This document shows, in pieces, positions 25,124-32,406 of a DNA stretch of 41,528 nucleotides; positions within the stretch are counted from its first letter, which is position 1; each line of letters opens with the position of its first letter. The notes beneath the pieces are model-generated. The model had not been told where the DNA came from, did not search any database, and was given only the letters and a program-made list of their open reading frames with translations. The stretch is taken from NCBI RefSeq assembly GCF_902706195.1, contig NZ_CACSJO010000032.1, positions 1-41,528 of the forward strand. Direction: 5' to 3'. The position numbers and the translations under genes are program-made. This DNA comes from Novosphingobium sp. 18050. GTDB taxonomy: Bacteria; Pseudomonadota; Alphaproteobacteria; Sphingomonadales; Sphingomonadaceae.

Positions 25124-25855
25124 TCAAGTCGGGCCGGCGCGGGTTTTACAAACATCCAGCAAGCGATCCGCAACCCATGCTGGTTCGGTCAGCATGAGGT
25201 CGTGCCCCGTGTCGATGTCCCAGACCCGTCCTTCGGACCGGTTGGTCAGGATTGCCATGTCCCGGCCGAAAATGGTGGATGTGCAAATGATATGAGTTTC
25301 CGGCACCGCCCGCATTCGCTGTTCGTTCGTCAGATGGAGCTTCTGGGTGAAGCATTTCCATGGCTGCGGTGTAAGTCGGCTATTCGTCCATTCGGCGAGG
25401 ATTGGGTCGTGTATGCCGAAAAAGCCAGCGAACGCCGGGTCGGGCTTCATCACCAGTTCGACACCGTCCACGATATACATGCCGGGGCGCAAGGGATCGA
25501 TCATTGCGAAGGCATGGTCGTGGAGCGACTCGCCGTCGTTCGGATAGGCTGCGTCGAGGTATACCCGGTGACCGACACGGTCGGTCGCTCGGTCGGCCAC
25601 TCCGGTGATGACCATCCCGCCGTAGCTGTGGCCGACCAGAATGGCGTCGGTGATGTCTTCATGGAAAAGCAACTGCACCACGTCTTCGATGTGAGTGTCG
25701 AGGTCGATGCCTTGGTGAAGCTGGTGACTATGTTCACCCATACCCGGAAGCGATGGTGTGTGCACGACATGGCCGGCTTTTCGAAGAATCCCGGCAACGA
25801 ACTTGTAGCACCAGCCGCCATGGCCGCCGCCATGTACCAGAACGAATGTCTTCAT
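25124..25855 (-). CDS. Alpha/beta hydrolase (esterase-like)
   Basis: A 243-residue enzyme of the alpha/beta-hydrolase fold, in the compact branch that includes salicylate-esterase/hydroxynitrile-lyase-like proteins. It begins at the first strand (TFVLVHGGGHGGWCYKFV, oxyanion-hole HGG). The nucleophile Ser is in GHSYGGMV (around residue 96), and the terminal His is in DIDTGHDLMLTEP. The acid is probably the Asp in the PLRPGMY-to-HIICT region or in GRDMAIL, which I cannot settle. GGAGGACCTACCG immediately precedes the ATG, a strong ribosome-binding site. It is third in the minus-strand operon after the quinoprotein and EthD genes (46-bp gap), so it probably cleaves an ester or C-C bond of the same substrate. 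Confidence 0.85.
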   Translation of the reverse strand: MKTFVLVHGGGHGGWCYKFVAGILRKAGHVVHTPSLPGMGEHSHQLHQGIDLDTHIEDVVQLLFHEDITDAILVGHSYGGMVITGVADRATDRVGHRVYLDAAYPNDGESLHDHAFAMIDPLRPGMYIVDGVELVMKPDPAFAGFFGIHDPILAEWTNSRLTPQPWKCFTQKLHLTNEQRMRAVPETHIICTSTIFGRDMAILTNRSEGRVWDIDTGHDLMLTEPAWVADRLLDVCKTRAGPT

Positions 25856-25901
25856 CGGTAGGTCCTCCTTGAGTGTGGGTGAGATATGTTTGAAGGCGCG
25901 G

Positions 25902-26669
25902 TTAAGGGGCTGGGGGGCGCTTCAGAACGGTTTCACGCGCGACGAACATCGCGGCTTTCGACATGTCCTGGAAGGTCGCTGCATGCGCTGCCGTCTTTAT
26001 CCGGCCTTCGCGTTCATGCGCATCGGGCGGGCTGCCTCCAGGGCCTTCGCTTTCACCGATTCCGTCGAGCGCCGGGGCATCGCGCCCGAGGGTTCGCACC
26101 ACGACATTCTGGACGTAGTATCCAGCGCCGCCCCTTTCCTTGCGCCAGGCCAGGGCAAGCTGTGCATGGGGGCCTCCCCATTCCCGCTCTAAGGCATCCG
26201 ACGTGGTGCCCTGCTTGCGTGTCAGGGTGACCAGCACCTTGACTGTGGACGAGGGGTGCCCGGCCTGCAGCGTCTCGGCAGTATCGAGCAGGCGACGTTC
26301 CCGCACCAGGTAGATATCGACCGGGCATTGCTGGCCGAGACCGCTTGCGATGCGGCGTGACAGGTCCTGCAGGCGTGAGGATGCCGCGCTCACCTCGATC
26401 GCGCCGGCGAAGGTCGACGGCTTGCCCATGAGGTCGAGGTTAGCCGCCGGATCGGCAGGCCGGTCGATGCTGACGCGGTGTGTGGATCGGTCGTCGGCCA
26501 GCTGCCTGCCTATCACGTCCAGCCGGGAGTCGAGCGCGGGCATGTCGCATCCCCGAGAGCCGATCAACGCGATAAGCTTGTCTGGCCGCTCATGCGCCAT
26601 CGCCGGCGTCGCCGGCAGCAGGGAGAGGAGTGCGGTGCCGGCCAGCGCCGATGTCGCATGCCGGATCAT
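25902..26669 (-). CDS. Exported EthD-domain protein
   Basis: A 255-residue protein with a signal peptide (AGTALLSLLPATPAMA, cut after residue ~25). It appears to be two related ferredoxin-like halves. The second half has EthD-like features: an REWGGPHAQLALAWR segment (the charged helix in which EthD proteins carry H-x-x-W/P), then AGYYVQNVVVRTLGRDAPALDGIGES. EthD-type dimeric alpha-beta barrels usually act in the cytoplasm beside P450s or oxygenases, so an exported one next to a periplasmic quinoprotein is unusual. Its start overlaps the quinoprotein stop by 4 bp (ATGA), implying a stoichiometric partner. Function unknown: a substrate-binding or isomerase-like accessory protein is the most conservative guess. 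Confidence 0.72.
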   Translation of the reverse strand: MIRHATSALAGTALLSLLPATPAMAHERPDKLIALIGSRGCDMPALDSRLDVIGRQLADDRSTHRVSIDRPADPAANLDLMGKPSTFAGAIEVSAASSRLQDLSRRIASGLGQQCPVDIYLVRERRLLDTAETLQAGHPSSTVKVLVTLTRKQGTTSDALEREWGGPHAQLALAWRKERGGAGYYVQNVVVRTLGRDAPALDGIGESEGPGGSPPDAHEREGRIKTAAHAATFQDMSKAAMFVARETVLKRPPAP

Positions 26670-28876
26670 CGGGTCAGCTCGAAGACGTAGATGGACGAAC
26701 TGGGCGTGGTCGGCACGGCTATCTCGGGGACCAGCGGCAGGTATCCGCCCGACAGCATCGTCCCGTATCCGGCGACGACCGCGATGTATTGTCGGCCGTC
26801 CACCGCGAAGCTGATCGGTGCTCCGGTCGGCACGTCGCCTAGTTTCATCGACCAGAGCAGCTTGCCGTCCTGGCTGTCGTAGGCCGAGAACACGCGGTCG
26901 AGACCGCCCGCGAAGACCAGTCCACCCGCCGTCGCCAGCACGCCGCTGGTCATGGGCGCGCGCTGAGTCGCGATCCAGCGGGTCTTGCGGGTGACGAGGT
27001 CGAATGCCTGCACGCGGCCATATCTGCCGTCGCTGTCGGGGCGCGGGGCCACGCTCCAGCGCACGCCGCTCGACAAGGGCGACATCTCACCCGGATCGAC
27101 GGGTTCCATGACCATGCAGGCCGCGTTGAGCGGGAGGAACAGCGTCGTGCTATGGGGATCGTAAGATCCCGGAATCCAGTTCTTGGCGCCGTTCTGTGCC
27201 GGGCAGACGGTCGCGGTTTTGCCTTCGCCGGGCACGAGCGCGGCATTGACGGTCTTGCGCCCGGTGACCGGGTCGATCGCGGTGACAACGTTCTGCAGCC
27301 CGGCGTCGAGTGAGAAGAGGTACTTGCCCGTCGCTGCATTCAGCGCGTCGATGATCGCCATCTTGCCTGCCGTCACGACAGTCCGCGTCGTCTTGCCTTT
27401 CGCCGGCAAGTCTATGATCATCCGTTCATAGGCCCAGTCGAGGTCCCACTGGTCGTTCGTTTGGTGCTGGTAATACCAAGCGAGTTTTCCCGTTTCCGGC
27501 TTCAGTGCCAGCGTGGTGTCCGTGTAAAGCGCGTCGTTGGTTGTGCCGCGTTTGCCGATCGGCTTGGCCAGAGGTGCTGTATTGTAGGTGTTGCCTGTGC
27601 CGATGAAGACGAGATCGAGTGTGGGATCGTAGTACCCCGTCGTCCAAACCGAAGCGCCGCTGCGCTGCTCGAAGGGGATGTCGTTCCAGCTCTGCGTGCC
27701 CGGCTCGCCGGCCTGCGGCACCGCGTTGAAACTCCACGAAGGTTTGCCGTCGGTGGCCGAAAGTCCAAGGATGCGTCCATAGCCGCCGCAGGTTACGCAT
27801 TTCACTTTGGCGGGGTCATGCGCTGCGGGCTCGCTGCTGACAGAGGCCTGCTGCGGCATTCGTTCGCCGCGGAACAGGCCTTCGATGACCGTTCCGTTCA
27901 CTACCAGGGGGCCGCCCGAGGCCGGGCCGGTCGCGCTTTCCCATGCCACTTCGCCGGTCTTTACGTCCAACGCGACCATCTGGTTGTCGCCGGTCGCGAG
28001 ATAGAGCCGTTCGCCGTAGAGCGCCATGTTGCGCTTTACCCGCATGGGCAGGCCGGAACTGGCGGCGGGCAGGGCGCGCTTGTAGGTCCAGAGTACGTCG
28101 CCGGTGGCCGCGTTCAGCGCATCGACCTGATCGCGGTTGCTGTAAACGAAGATCACGCCGTCATGGACCAGTGGCGTCGCCGCGTTGGGCCCGGCGGCGA
28201 GATTGAACGACCATGCGAGACGCAGACCGCGAACGTTGGTGCGATCGACCTCGGCCAGCGGACTAAAGCCATGTCCGTCCAACGTGCGCCGCCAGCTCAG
28301 CCAGTCGCCGTCCGCAGGCGCCTGTAGCATCGCATCGGTCACCGGCGACAGAGTTGCCGCCGGGTTCGGAGCCTGCGGCCATGGGGGCAGGGTGGCCGTA
28401 AGCGAAAGGCCGCCGCTTGTGTCGCCCGTATAGGGCAACCGCAGGGTCTGGAGTGTGCGATAGTCGCTCGACAACACCTCTCCGCTCGGCTTGAGGCCGT
28501 TCTCGCTGAGCACGAGGGCCATCAGCGCAGAGATCTCGTCGGGCGACAGCGAACCGGCGCCGCCGGGCGGCATGGTGTCGCGGATGTACTTGAACAGGGC
28601 ACCTAGCGAACTGCCGCCCCCGCCCCACCGCCCCATGAAGGTACGACCCTTGAGCGGGCGCGAAGCGGTGCCGCTGAGGTCTGCGCCGTGGCATGCGGCG
28701 CAGCGCGCATCATAGAGTTCCCGTCCATGCCGAACCTGGGCGTCGTTGAAGCTGATGGGCTTGAACATGACCGCAGCCGGCTGTCCGATATCCGCCGAGG
28801 CATAGCTGGCGGCCAGCGCGCCGATTGCCGTTGCAAGCACGATGCGGGCGAAGGGGGGGCGTCTGCCTGTCGTCAT
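26666..28876 (-). CDS. Quinohaemoprotein dehydrogenase, N-terminal cytochrome c plus PQQ propeller
   Basis: A periplasmic PQQ-dependent alcohol dehydrogenase of 736 residues. A signal peptide (ending near ASYASA) is followed by a class-I cytochrome c domain with Cys59, Cys62 and His63 (CAACHG) and a Met-bearing loop (IRDTMPPGGAG). An eight-bladed PQQ propeller then begins around residue 190 (DWLSWRRTLDGHGFSPL). Calcium and catalytic features are visible: VFIGTGNTYNTAP and QTNDQWDLDWAYE with a WDxD-type catalytic Asp. In common type II quinohaemoprotein alcohol dehydrogenases the haem domain is C-terminal. The N-terminal order recalls polyvinyl-alcohol dehydrogenase. A CVTC pair occurs where such enzymes have a vicinal disulfide. 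PQQ synthesis genes are not in the window. Confidence 0.87.
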   Translation of the reverse strand: MTTGRRPPFARIVLATAIGALAASYASADIGQPAAVMFKPISFNDAQVRHGRELYDARCAACHGADLSGTASRPLKGRTFMGRWGGGGSSLGALFKYIRDTMPPGGAGSLSPDEISALMALVLSENGLKPSGEVLSSDYRTLQTLRLPYTGDTSGGLSLTATLPPWPQAPNPAATLSPVTDAMLQAPADGDWLSWRRTLDGHGFSPLAEVDRTNVRGLRLAWSFNLAAGPNAATPLVHDGVIFVYSNRDQVDALNAATGDVLWTYKRALPAASSGLPMRVKRNMALYGERLYLATGDNQMVALDVKTGEVAWESATGPASGGPLVVNGTVIEGLFRGERMPQQASVSSEPAAHDPAKVKCVTCGGYGRILGLSATDGKPSWSFNAVPQAGEPGTQSWNDIPFEQRSGASVWTTGYYDPTLDLVFIGTGNTYNTAPLAKPIGKRGTTNDALYTDTTLALKPETGKLAWYYQHQTNDQWDLDWAYERMIIDLPAKGKTTRTVVTAGKMAIIDALNAATGKYLFSLDAGLQNVVTAIDPVTGRKTVNAALVPGEGKTATVCPAQNGAKNWIPGSYDPHSTTLFLPLNAACMVMEPVDPGEMSPLSSGVRWSVAPRPDSDGRYGRVQAFDLVTRKTRWIATQRAPMTSGVLATAGGLVFAGGLDRVFSAYDSQDGKLLWSMKLGDVPTGAPISFAVDGRQYIAVVAGYGTMLSGGYLPLVPEIAVPTTPSSSIYVFELTR

Positions 28877-28889
28877 TGTCTCTCACCAT

Positions 28890-28929
28890 CAGTATTTTGT
28901 GTACACACTGTATTGTGCAAGACATACTG
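28890..28929. promoter_or_regulatory. Candidate operator in the quinoprotein/cytochrome divergent promoter
   Basis: A perfect 10-bp palindrome TGTGTACACA (28898-28907) lies inside a wider pair CAGTAT (28890-28895) and ATACTG (28924-28929). The site starts 14 bp upstream of the quinoprotein start, in the AT-rich strip of the 192-bp divergent region. TGTACA-centred palindromes are typical of GntR/FadR-like and some TetR-like regulators. No such regulator is adjacent, so the binding protein is unknown. Confidence 0.45.
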
Positions 28930-29068
28930 TCCATTAGATTTTACGGTTCAATCGGGGCGAGGAAGGCATCGCCGTCCCGGTGAAGTTGCTGGAGGTCAGA
29001 ATAAAAATGGTGAAATCAACGCGATGCATTACGGTCACGGCGGTATCGAGTGCGTATTCGAGATGGGC

Positions 29069-29467
29069 ATGACGATGGCGGAGCGCAGTCTTTCGAGACT
29101 TCTTTGCGCCATCGCAGCACTATGTGTTGTAGCCTTGGCGATGGAAGGGGCCGCGCTGGCGGATGCGCCTGCACAGGCACGCGGCGCGGTGATCTATCGG
29201 CAGCGTTGCCAGGTCTGTCATGCGGGGCCGGAACAGTCAGGGCCTATGGGCCCCGGCCTCAACGGCGTGGTTGGGCGCAAGGCCGGGAGTACCGGCTATG
29301 CCTATTCAGCCGCCTTGAAGCGCTCGGAGCTGACGTGGAGCAAGGCCAATCTCGACAGCTTTTTGTCGGGTCCTGATAAGCTGGTGCCCGGCACCCGGAT
29401 GGTGGTCGCGATGCCGGACGCGAAACAGCGCGGCGACCTGGTGGAATATCTCGCAAGCCTGCGATGA
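29069..29467 (+). CDS. Class I cytochrome c (c2/c550-like), exported
   Basis: A 132-residue protein with a signal peptide (SRLLCAIAALCVVALAMEGAALA) and one haem site CQVCH. A GPMGPGLNGVVGRKAG loop and GTRMVVAMPD, whose Met probably is the sixth ligand, follow in the order typical of soluble c2-type cytochromes. It diverges from the quinohaemoprotein gene, so it is the likely electron acceptor carrying electrons to a terminal oxidase. In-frame ATGs at 29063, 29069 and 29075 are equally usable, and no clear ribosome-binding site separates them. Confidence 0.85.
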   Translation: MTMAERSLSRLLCAIAALCVVALAMEGAALADAPAQARGAVIYRQRCQVCHAGPEQSGPMGPGLNGVVGRKAGSTGYAYSAALKRSELTWSKANLDSFLSGPDKLVPGTRMVVAMPDAKQRGDLVEYLASLR

Positions 29468-29502
29468 GCAGGCTGCACGAAGCGAAAGAGGGAAAAGGAA
29501 GA

Positions 29503-30627
29503 ATGGTCCTGAAAGTCGGTATCATCAGTGCGAATTGGGGTACTTTCGCGCATCTGCCGGCATGGCGCGCGGTACCCGGCGTCGAAGTCACCGCCATCTG
29601 CACGTCGAGGCAGGAGACCGCCGAAGCGGCGGCTCGGACACATGGCATAGCGCGCGCATTCTGGGATGCGGAAGCGATGGCTGCCGATCCCGAAATCGAC
29701 ATTCTCGATTGCGGCACCCGCCCCAACATTCGTCATTCCATGGTGCTGGCGGCCTTGCGCAACGGCAAGCACGTGTACAACGGGATTCCCTTCGCCGCCG
29801 ATCTGGAAAGCGCCCGCAGCTTGCGTGACGCTTCGGCCGAAAGCGGGGCGGTGGCCGTAGCGGATGCCTATGGGCAATGGCTGCCGGCAAACCGGGTTGC
29901 CCGGCAGATGATAGACGATGGGTTCCTCGGGCAGCCTTTCGGCGGAACCTGCGTGTTCAACATGTCGCTGTTCAACCGGCCCGATCCGCATTTCCCTTAC
30001 AACTGGTTCGCGCAAGGCGGGCAGGGCGTGTCGGCGGTGCGCAACCTGGGCAGCCATGCGCTGCACATGCTCTATTTCCTGTTCGGTCCCGTTGAGGAAT
30101 TGGTGGCGGTGGACCAGCGTCTGTTGGACCGATGGAGCTTTCCAGACGGCAGCGCGATCACGCCCGAAACCAGCGATTTCGCCAGCATGATAGTGCGGTT
30201 CGCCAGCGGCATGGTTCTTCAGTTCCAGGTCTCGTGGAACGCTCCGCTGGGGCGCGGCTGGCATCTGGACTTTTACGGCAGCGAAGGGCGGATGGTGATC
30301 GAGGCACCCAGTTTTCCCACCGCGAAGGACACCGTCCTTTACGCGGGTACACTGGCTACGGGCGACGTGCGGGGCCATAAAGGCTTGCAGCGCGTTGACC
30401 TGCCGGATGCGCTGTTCCGGGCATCGCAAGTGAGCATCGATGCCGACATGCCGGTGCCGCCCTGCTACCCGATGGCGCTGTCGATGGAGGCGATGGTCGG
30501 TGCGATTGCAGGGAAGGGCAAGGCTCATCCCGATTTTGCACAGGCTTGGGAAATCGAACGCGTCCAGGAAGCTATACGCCTTTCCTCGGCTGAGCGGCGC
30601 TGGGTCAAGATGACTGAAATCGCATAG
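29503..30627 (+). CDS. Gfo/Idh/MocA-fold oxidoreductase, atypical active site
   Basis: A 374-residue protein with an N-terminal Rossmann domain (VLKVGIISANWGTFAHLPAW; the dinucleotide loop is G-x-x-S-A-x-W rather than GxGxxG) and a C-terminal alpha/beta domain (GHWH-type sheet, GWHLDFYGSEGRMVIEAP). Two catalytic landmarks of the family deviate. The EKP motif after the fourth strand is replaced by NGIP (Asn93-Pro96), losing the Lys. The usual DxGxHxxD is NLGSHALH, with His where the Asp would be. A new function or a non-redox role is possible. GAAAAGGAAG before ATG 29503 supports this start over an in-frame ATG at 29464. It follows the cytochrome gene by 35 bp, probably in one transcript. Confidence 0.8.
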   Translation: MVLKVGIISANWGTFAHLPAWRAVPGVEVTAICTSRQETAEAAARTHGIARAFWDAEAMAADPEIDILDCGTRPNIRHSMVLAALRNGKHVYNGIPFAADLESARSLRDASAESGAVAVADAYGQWLPANRVARQMIDDGFLGQPFGGTCVFNMSLFNRPDPHFPYNWFAQGGQGVSAVRNLGSHALHMLYFLFGPVEELVAVDQRLLDRWSFPDGSAITPETSDFASMIVRFASGMVLQFQVSWNAPLGRGWHLDFYGSEGRMVIEAPSFPTAKDTVLYAGTLATGDVRGHKGLQRVDLPDALFRASQVSIDADMPVPPCYPMALSMEAMVGAIAGKGKAHPDFAQAWEIERVQEAIRLSSAERRWVKMTEIA

Positions 30628-30652
30628 CAGGCTGGGCGGGCTTGGGCGATTG

Positions 30653-30672
30653 CGGGCAGAACGTCCTGCCCG
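30653..30672 (+). terminator. Hairpin after the Gfo/Idh/MocA gene
   Basis: CGGGCAG (30653-30659) pairs with CTGCCCG (30666-30672) around a 6-nt loop, 26 bp after the stop, followed by AAATCGTTTC. The U-tract is weak. The position between convergent units fits a terminator. Confidence 0.5.
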
Positions 30673-30713
30673 AAATCGTTTCCCGTGCGATCATCTCGTG
30701 GGTTGCGCCTCGT

Positions 30714-31112
30714 TCATTGATAGCTGTGGTGAAGATTGCCCGGCCATAACGCCAGGTAGTCGGTGTTCCACGCGGCCACCGTGGCGCCGTAGCCATAGGC
30801 GCGGTGCATGCCGATCTCGCTCGCGCGGCCGTCGTAGATGTGGCCGCGCGATAGGCTCAGGTAGAGGCCGTCGCACAGGTGCGGGTCGGTCAGCGCGCCT
30901 TCCTCGTCGAAGCTGAACCCGTTGATCCAGCCCATGTCCTGGTTGACCCAGCAGTCGGGTTCGCCATCGATTGCTCGACGTCGGTGATGTCCATGACGCC
31001 CTTCTGGTCTGCATCGGCCATATCCCGTTCGTCCTCGCGAATCCACGCGCGGTTGGGCAGGCCCGGACCTTCGCTGGTTCCCCGTTGGCAGGCATAATCG
31101 CGCAATCGCCGG
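30714..31112 (-). pseudogene. Fragment of a MaoC-like (hot-dog) hydratase gene, frameshifted (tentative)
   Basis: Two minus-strand frames join into one coherent protein. The first part reads GLPNRAWIREDERDMADADQ then DITDVEQSMANP. A frame change near 30955-30965 leads to QDMGWINGFSFDEEGALTDP, CDGLYLSLSRGHIYDGRASE and MHRAYGYGATVAAWNTDYLA, ending abruptly at 30714. The GRGHIYD...HRAYGYGATVAAW block resembles the family of MaoC/FAS1-type dehydratases found in sphingomonad catabolic clusters. I make that assignment from memory of the pattern, with modest confidence. Both ends are missing, and the fragment abuts the AraC gene. Confidence 0.45.
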
Positions 31113-31125
31113 GGCGTGGCTTTAC

Positions 31126-32181
31126 CTATGAGGGCAAAGTTTGGCGCCGTGCATACGGAGCCGATGCCGCACGCAGCTGGGTGGGAGATTGTCCGAACCA
31201 GCGGCGGCAGCTTCGCGAGAAGACGGCCTGCTCGGCAAAGCCCAGCTTTTCGGAAATGCGACGGAAATCGATCTGGGTCTGGCGCAGGTAGTAAAGGGTC
31301 AGATCACGGCGCACGTCGTCCTTCACCTCCTGAAAGGTCGTACCCTCGTCCTTGAGGCGGCGGCGCAGAGTGCGATTATGGATGTTCAGCGCGCGCGCGA
31401 CCTCGCTGCTAGCGCAATCGCCGTGTGTGAGCCGGCGCATGATGAGGCCGCTCACTTCCGCGTTGAAAGGCAGTCTCCTCTTCGGGAAATGCGTTTCGAT
31501 ATAGGCAGTCAACTCCCGATGGACGTCTTCATTCTGGCTAAGGGCGGGGCTGGACAAATCCTGCGCCGAGAACGTCAGGCCATCGGCTGGCTCCCCGAAG
31601 CGCACTTCGCAGCCGAAATAACGGCGATAGTTCCCGGAGGATGATTTCGGCTCATGGCGGAAGTGGACGCAGCGCGCGCGGGCATAGCCGCCGGTCATTT
31701 CCATCGCCTCGAGGTGCCCTATCAACAGGATCTGCTCGATGGCCTGGATACGTTCGCCGCTGCTTTCCAGGAATAGTTCGTGACCGGCGAACACCGTACC
31801 TTCGGGCCCGGTTTGCAGCCAGACGCGTGCTGCGCGGCTGTGAGCACCGATGTTTTCGCTTGCGAAGCGAAGGGCATCGCCGAACGTTCTCGAATTGCGC
31901 ATCGTGCGGCCGAGTGGCCCGAAGATCGCACCGCCGCGTTGACGCAGAGCCAGGCGCATCCCGAAGTCTCGGCATTCAAGCCGGCGTGCTGCTGTGTCCA
32001 GCAGCCGGATCGCTTCGGGGTAGGTCAGGTCGACGGCATCGTCGCGGAAGGTTTCGGGCCGGATGCCTGCCAATGTTAGTATCTCGGTGCAATTTCCGCC
32101 CAAAGTGCTCACCACTTCCGGGAAATGGCGCAACAGCGGAATATTGAGCTTCACAAATTCCGCGTCGGCGATCAGTGACAT
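31126..32181 (-). CDS. AraC-family transcriptional regulator
   Basis: A 351-residue regulator with an N-terminal arabinose-binding-like ligand domain of the type seen in OruR/ArgR-like regulators (GIRPETFRDDAVDLTYPEAI, then CRDFGMRLALRQ). A C-terminal double HTH follows (SEVARALNIHNRTLRRRLKD, then IDFRRISEKLGFAEQAVFSR). The start at 32181 is preferred over longer in-frame options because AAGGGGGAG lies a few bases upstream and the sequence begins at the domain boundary. It is divergent from the TonB receptor gene across 225 bp and so probably controls the receptor and the downstream catabolic operon in response to substrate. Confidence 0.88.
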   Translation of the reverse strand: MSLIADAEFVKLNIPLLRHFPEVVSTLGGNCTEILTLAGIRPETFRDDAVDLTYPEAIRLLDTAARRLECRDFGMRLALRQRGGAIFGPLGRTMRNSRTFGDALRFASENIGAHSRAARVWLQTGPEGTVFAGHELFLESSGERIQAIEQILLIGHLEAMEMTGGYARARCVHFRHEPKSSSGNYRRYFGCEVRFGEPADGLTFSAQDLSSPALSQNEDVHRELTAYIETHFPKRRLPFNAEVSGLIMRRLTHGDCASSEVARALNIHNRTLRRRLKDEGTTFQEVKDDVRRDLTLYYLRQTQIDFRRISEKLGFAEQAVFSRSCRRWFGQSPTQLRAASAPYARRQTLPS

Positions 32182-32241
32182 CCGGCTCCCCCTTTGCGCT
32201 GCTGTGAATGCACGGCGATCAGCGATTTTTCGCTTGTTCAG

Positions 32242-32290
32242 CACTTTTGGCAGGAACGTTGGCTGCCTCTTTTGGCCACATTGGTCAAGC
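32242..32290. promoter_or_regulatory. Candidate AraC direct-repeat operator
   Basis: CACTTTTGGC (32242-32251) and CTCTTTTGGC (32267-32276) repeat 25 bp apart. Each is followed by an A-rich spacer and TTGG (GTTGGCTG, then ATTGGTCA). The pair lies centrally between the AraC gene and the TonB-receptor gene. Two same-orientation half-sites of about two helical turns are what AraC-family activators bind. The binding protein is inferred from position. Confidence 0.45.
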
Positions 32291-32406
32291 CACGCCTGCA
32301 AAACTAATGCAGATGAGCCTATGACAGGGAGGGGGTTGCGAACAATAACCGACGAACCTTCCGCGCGCAGTATTCACGGACCGGCACGGTCCGCCGGAGG
32401 GAAACG

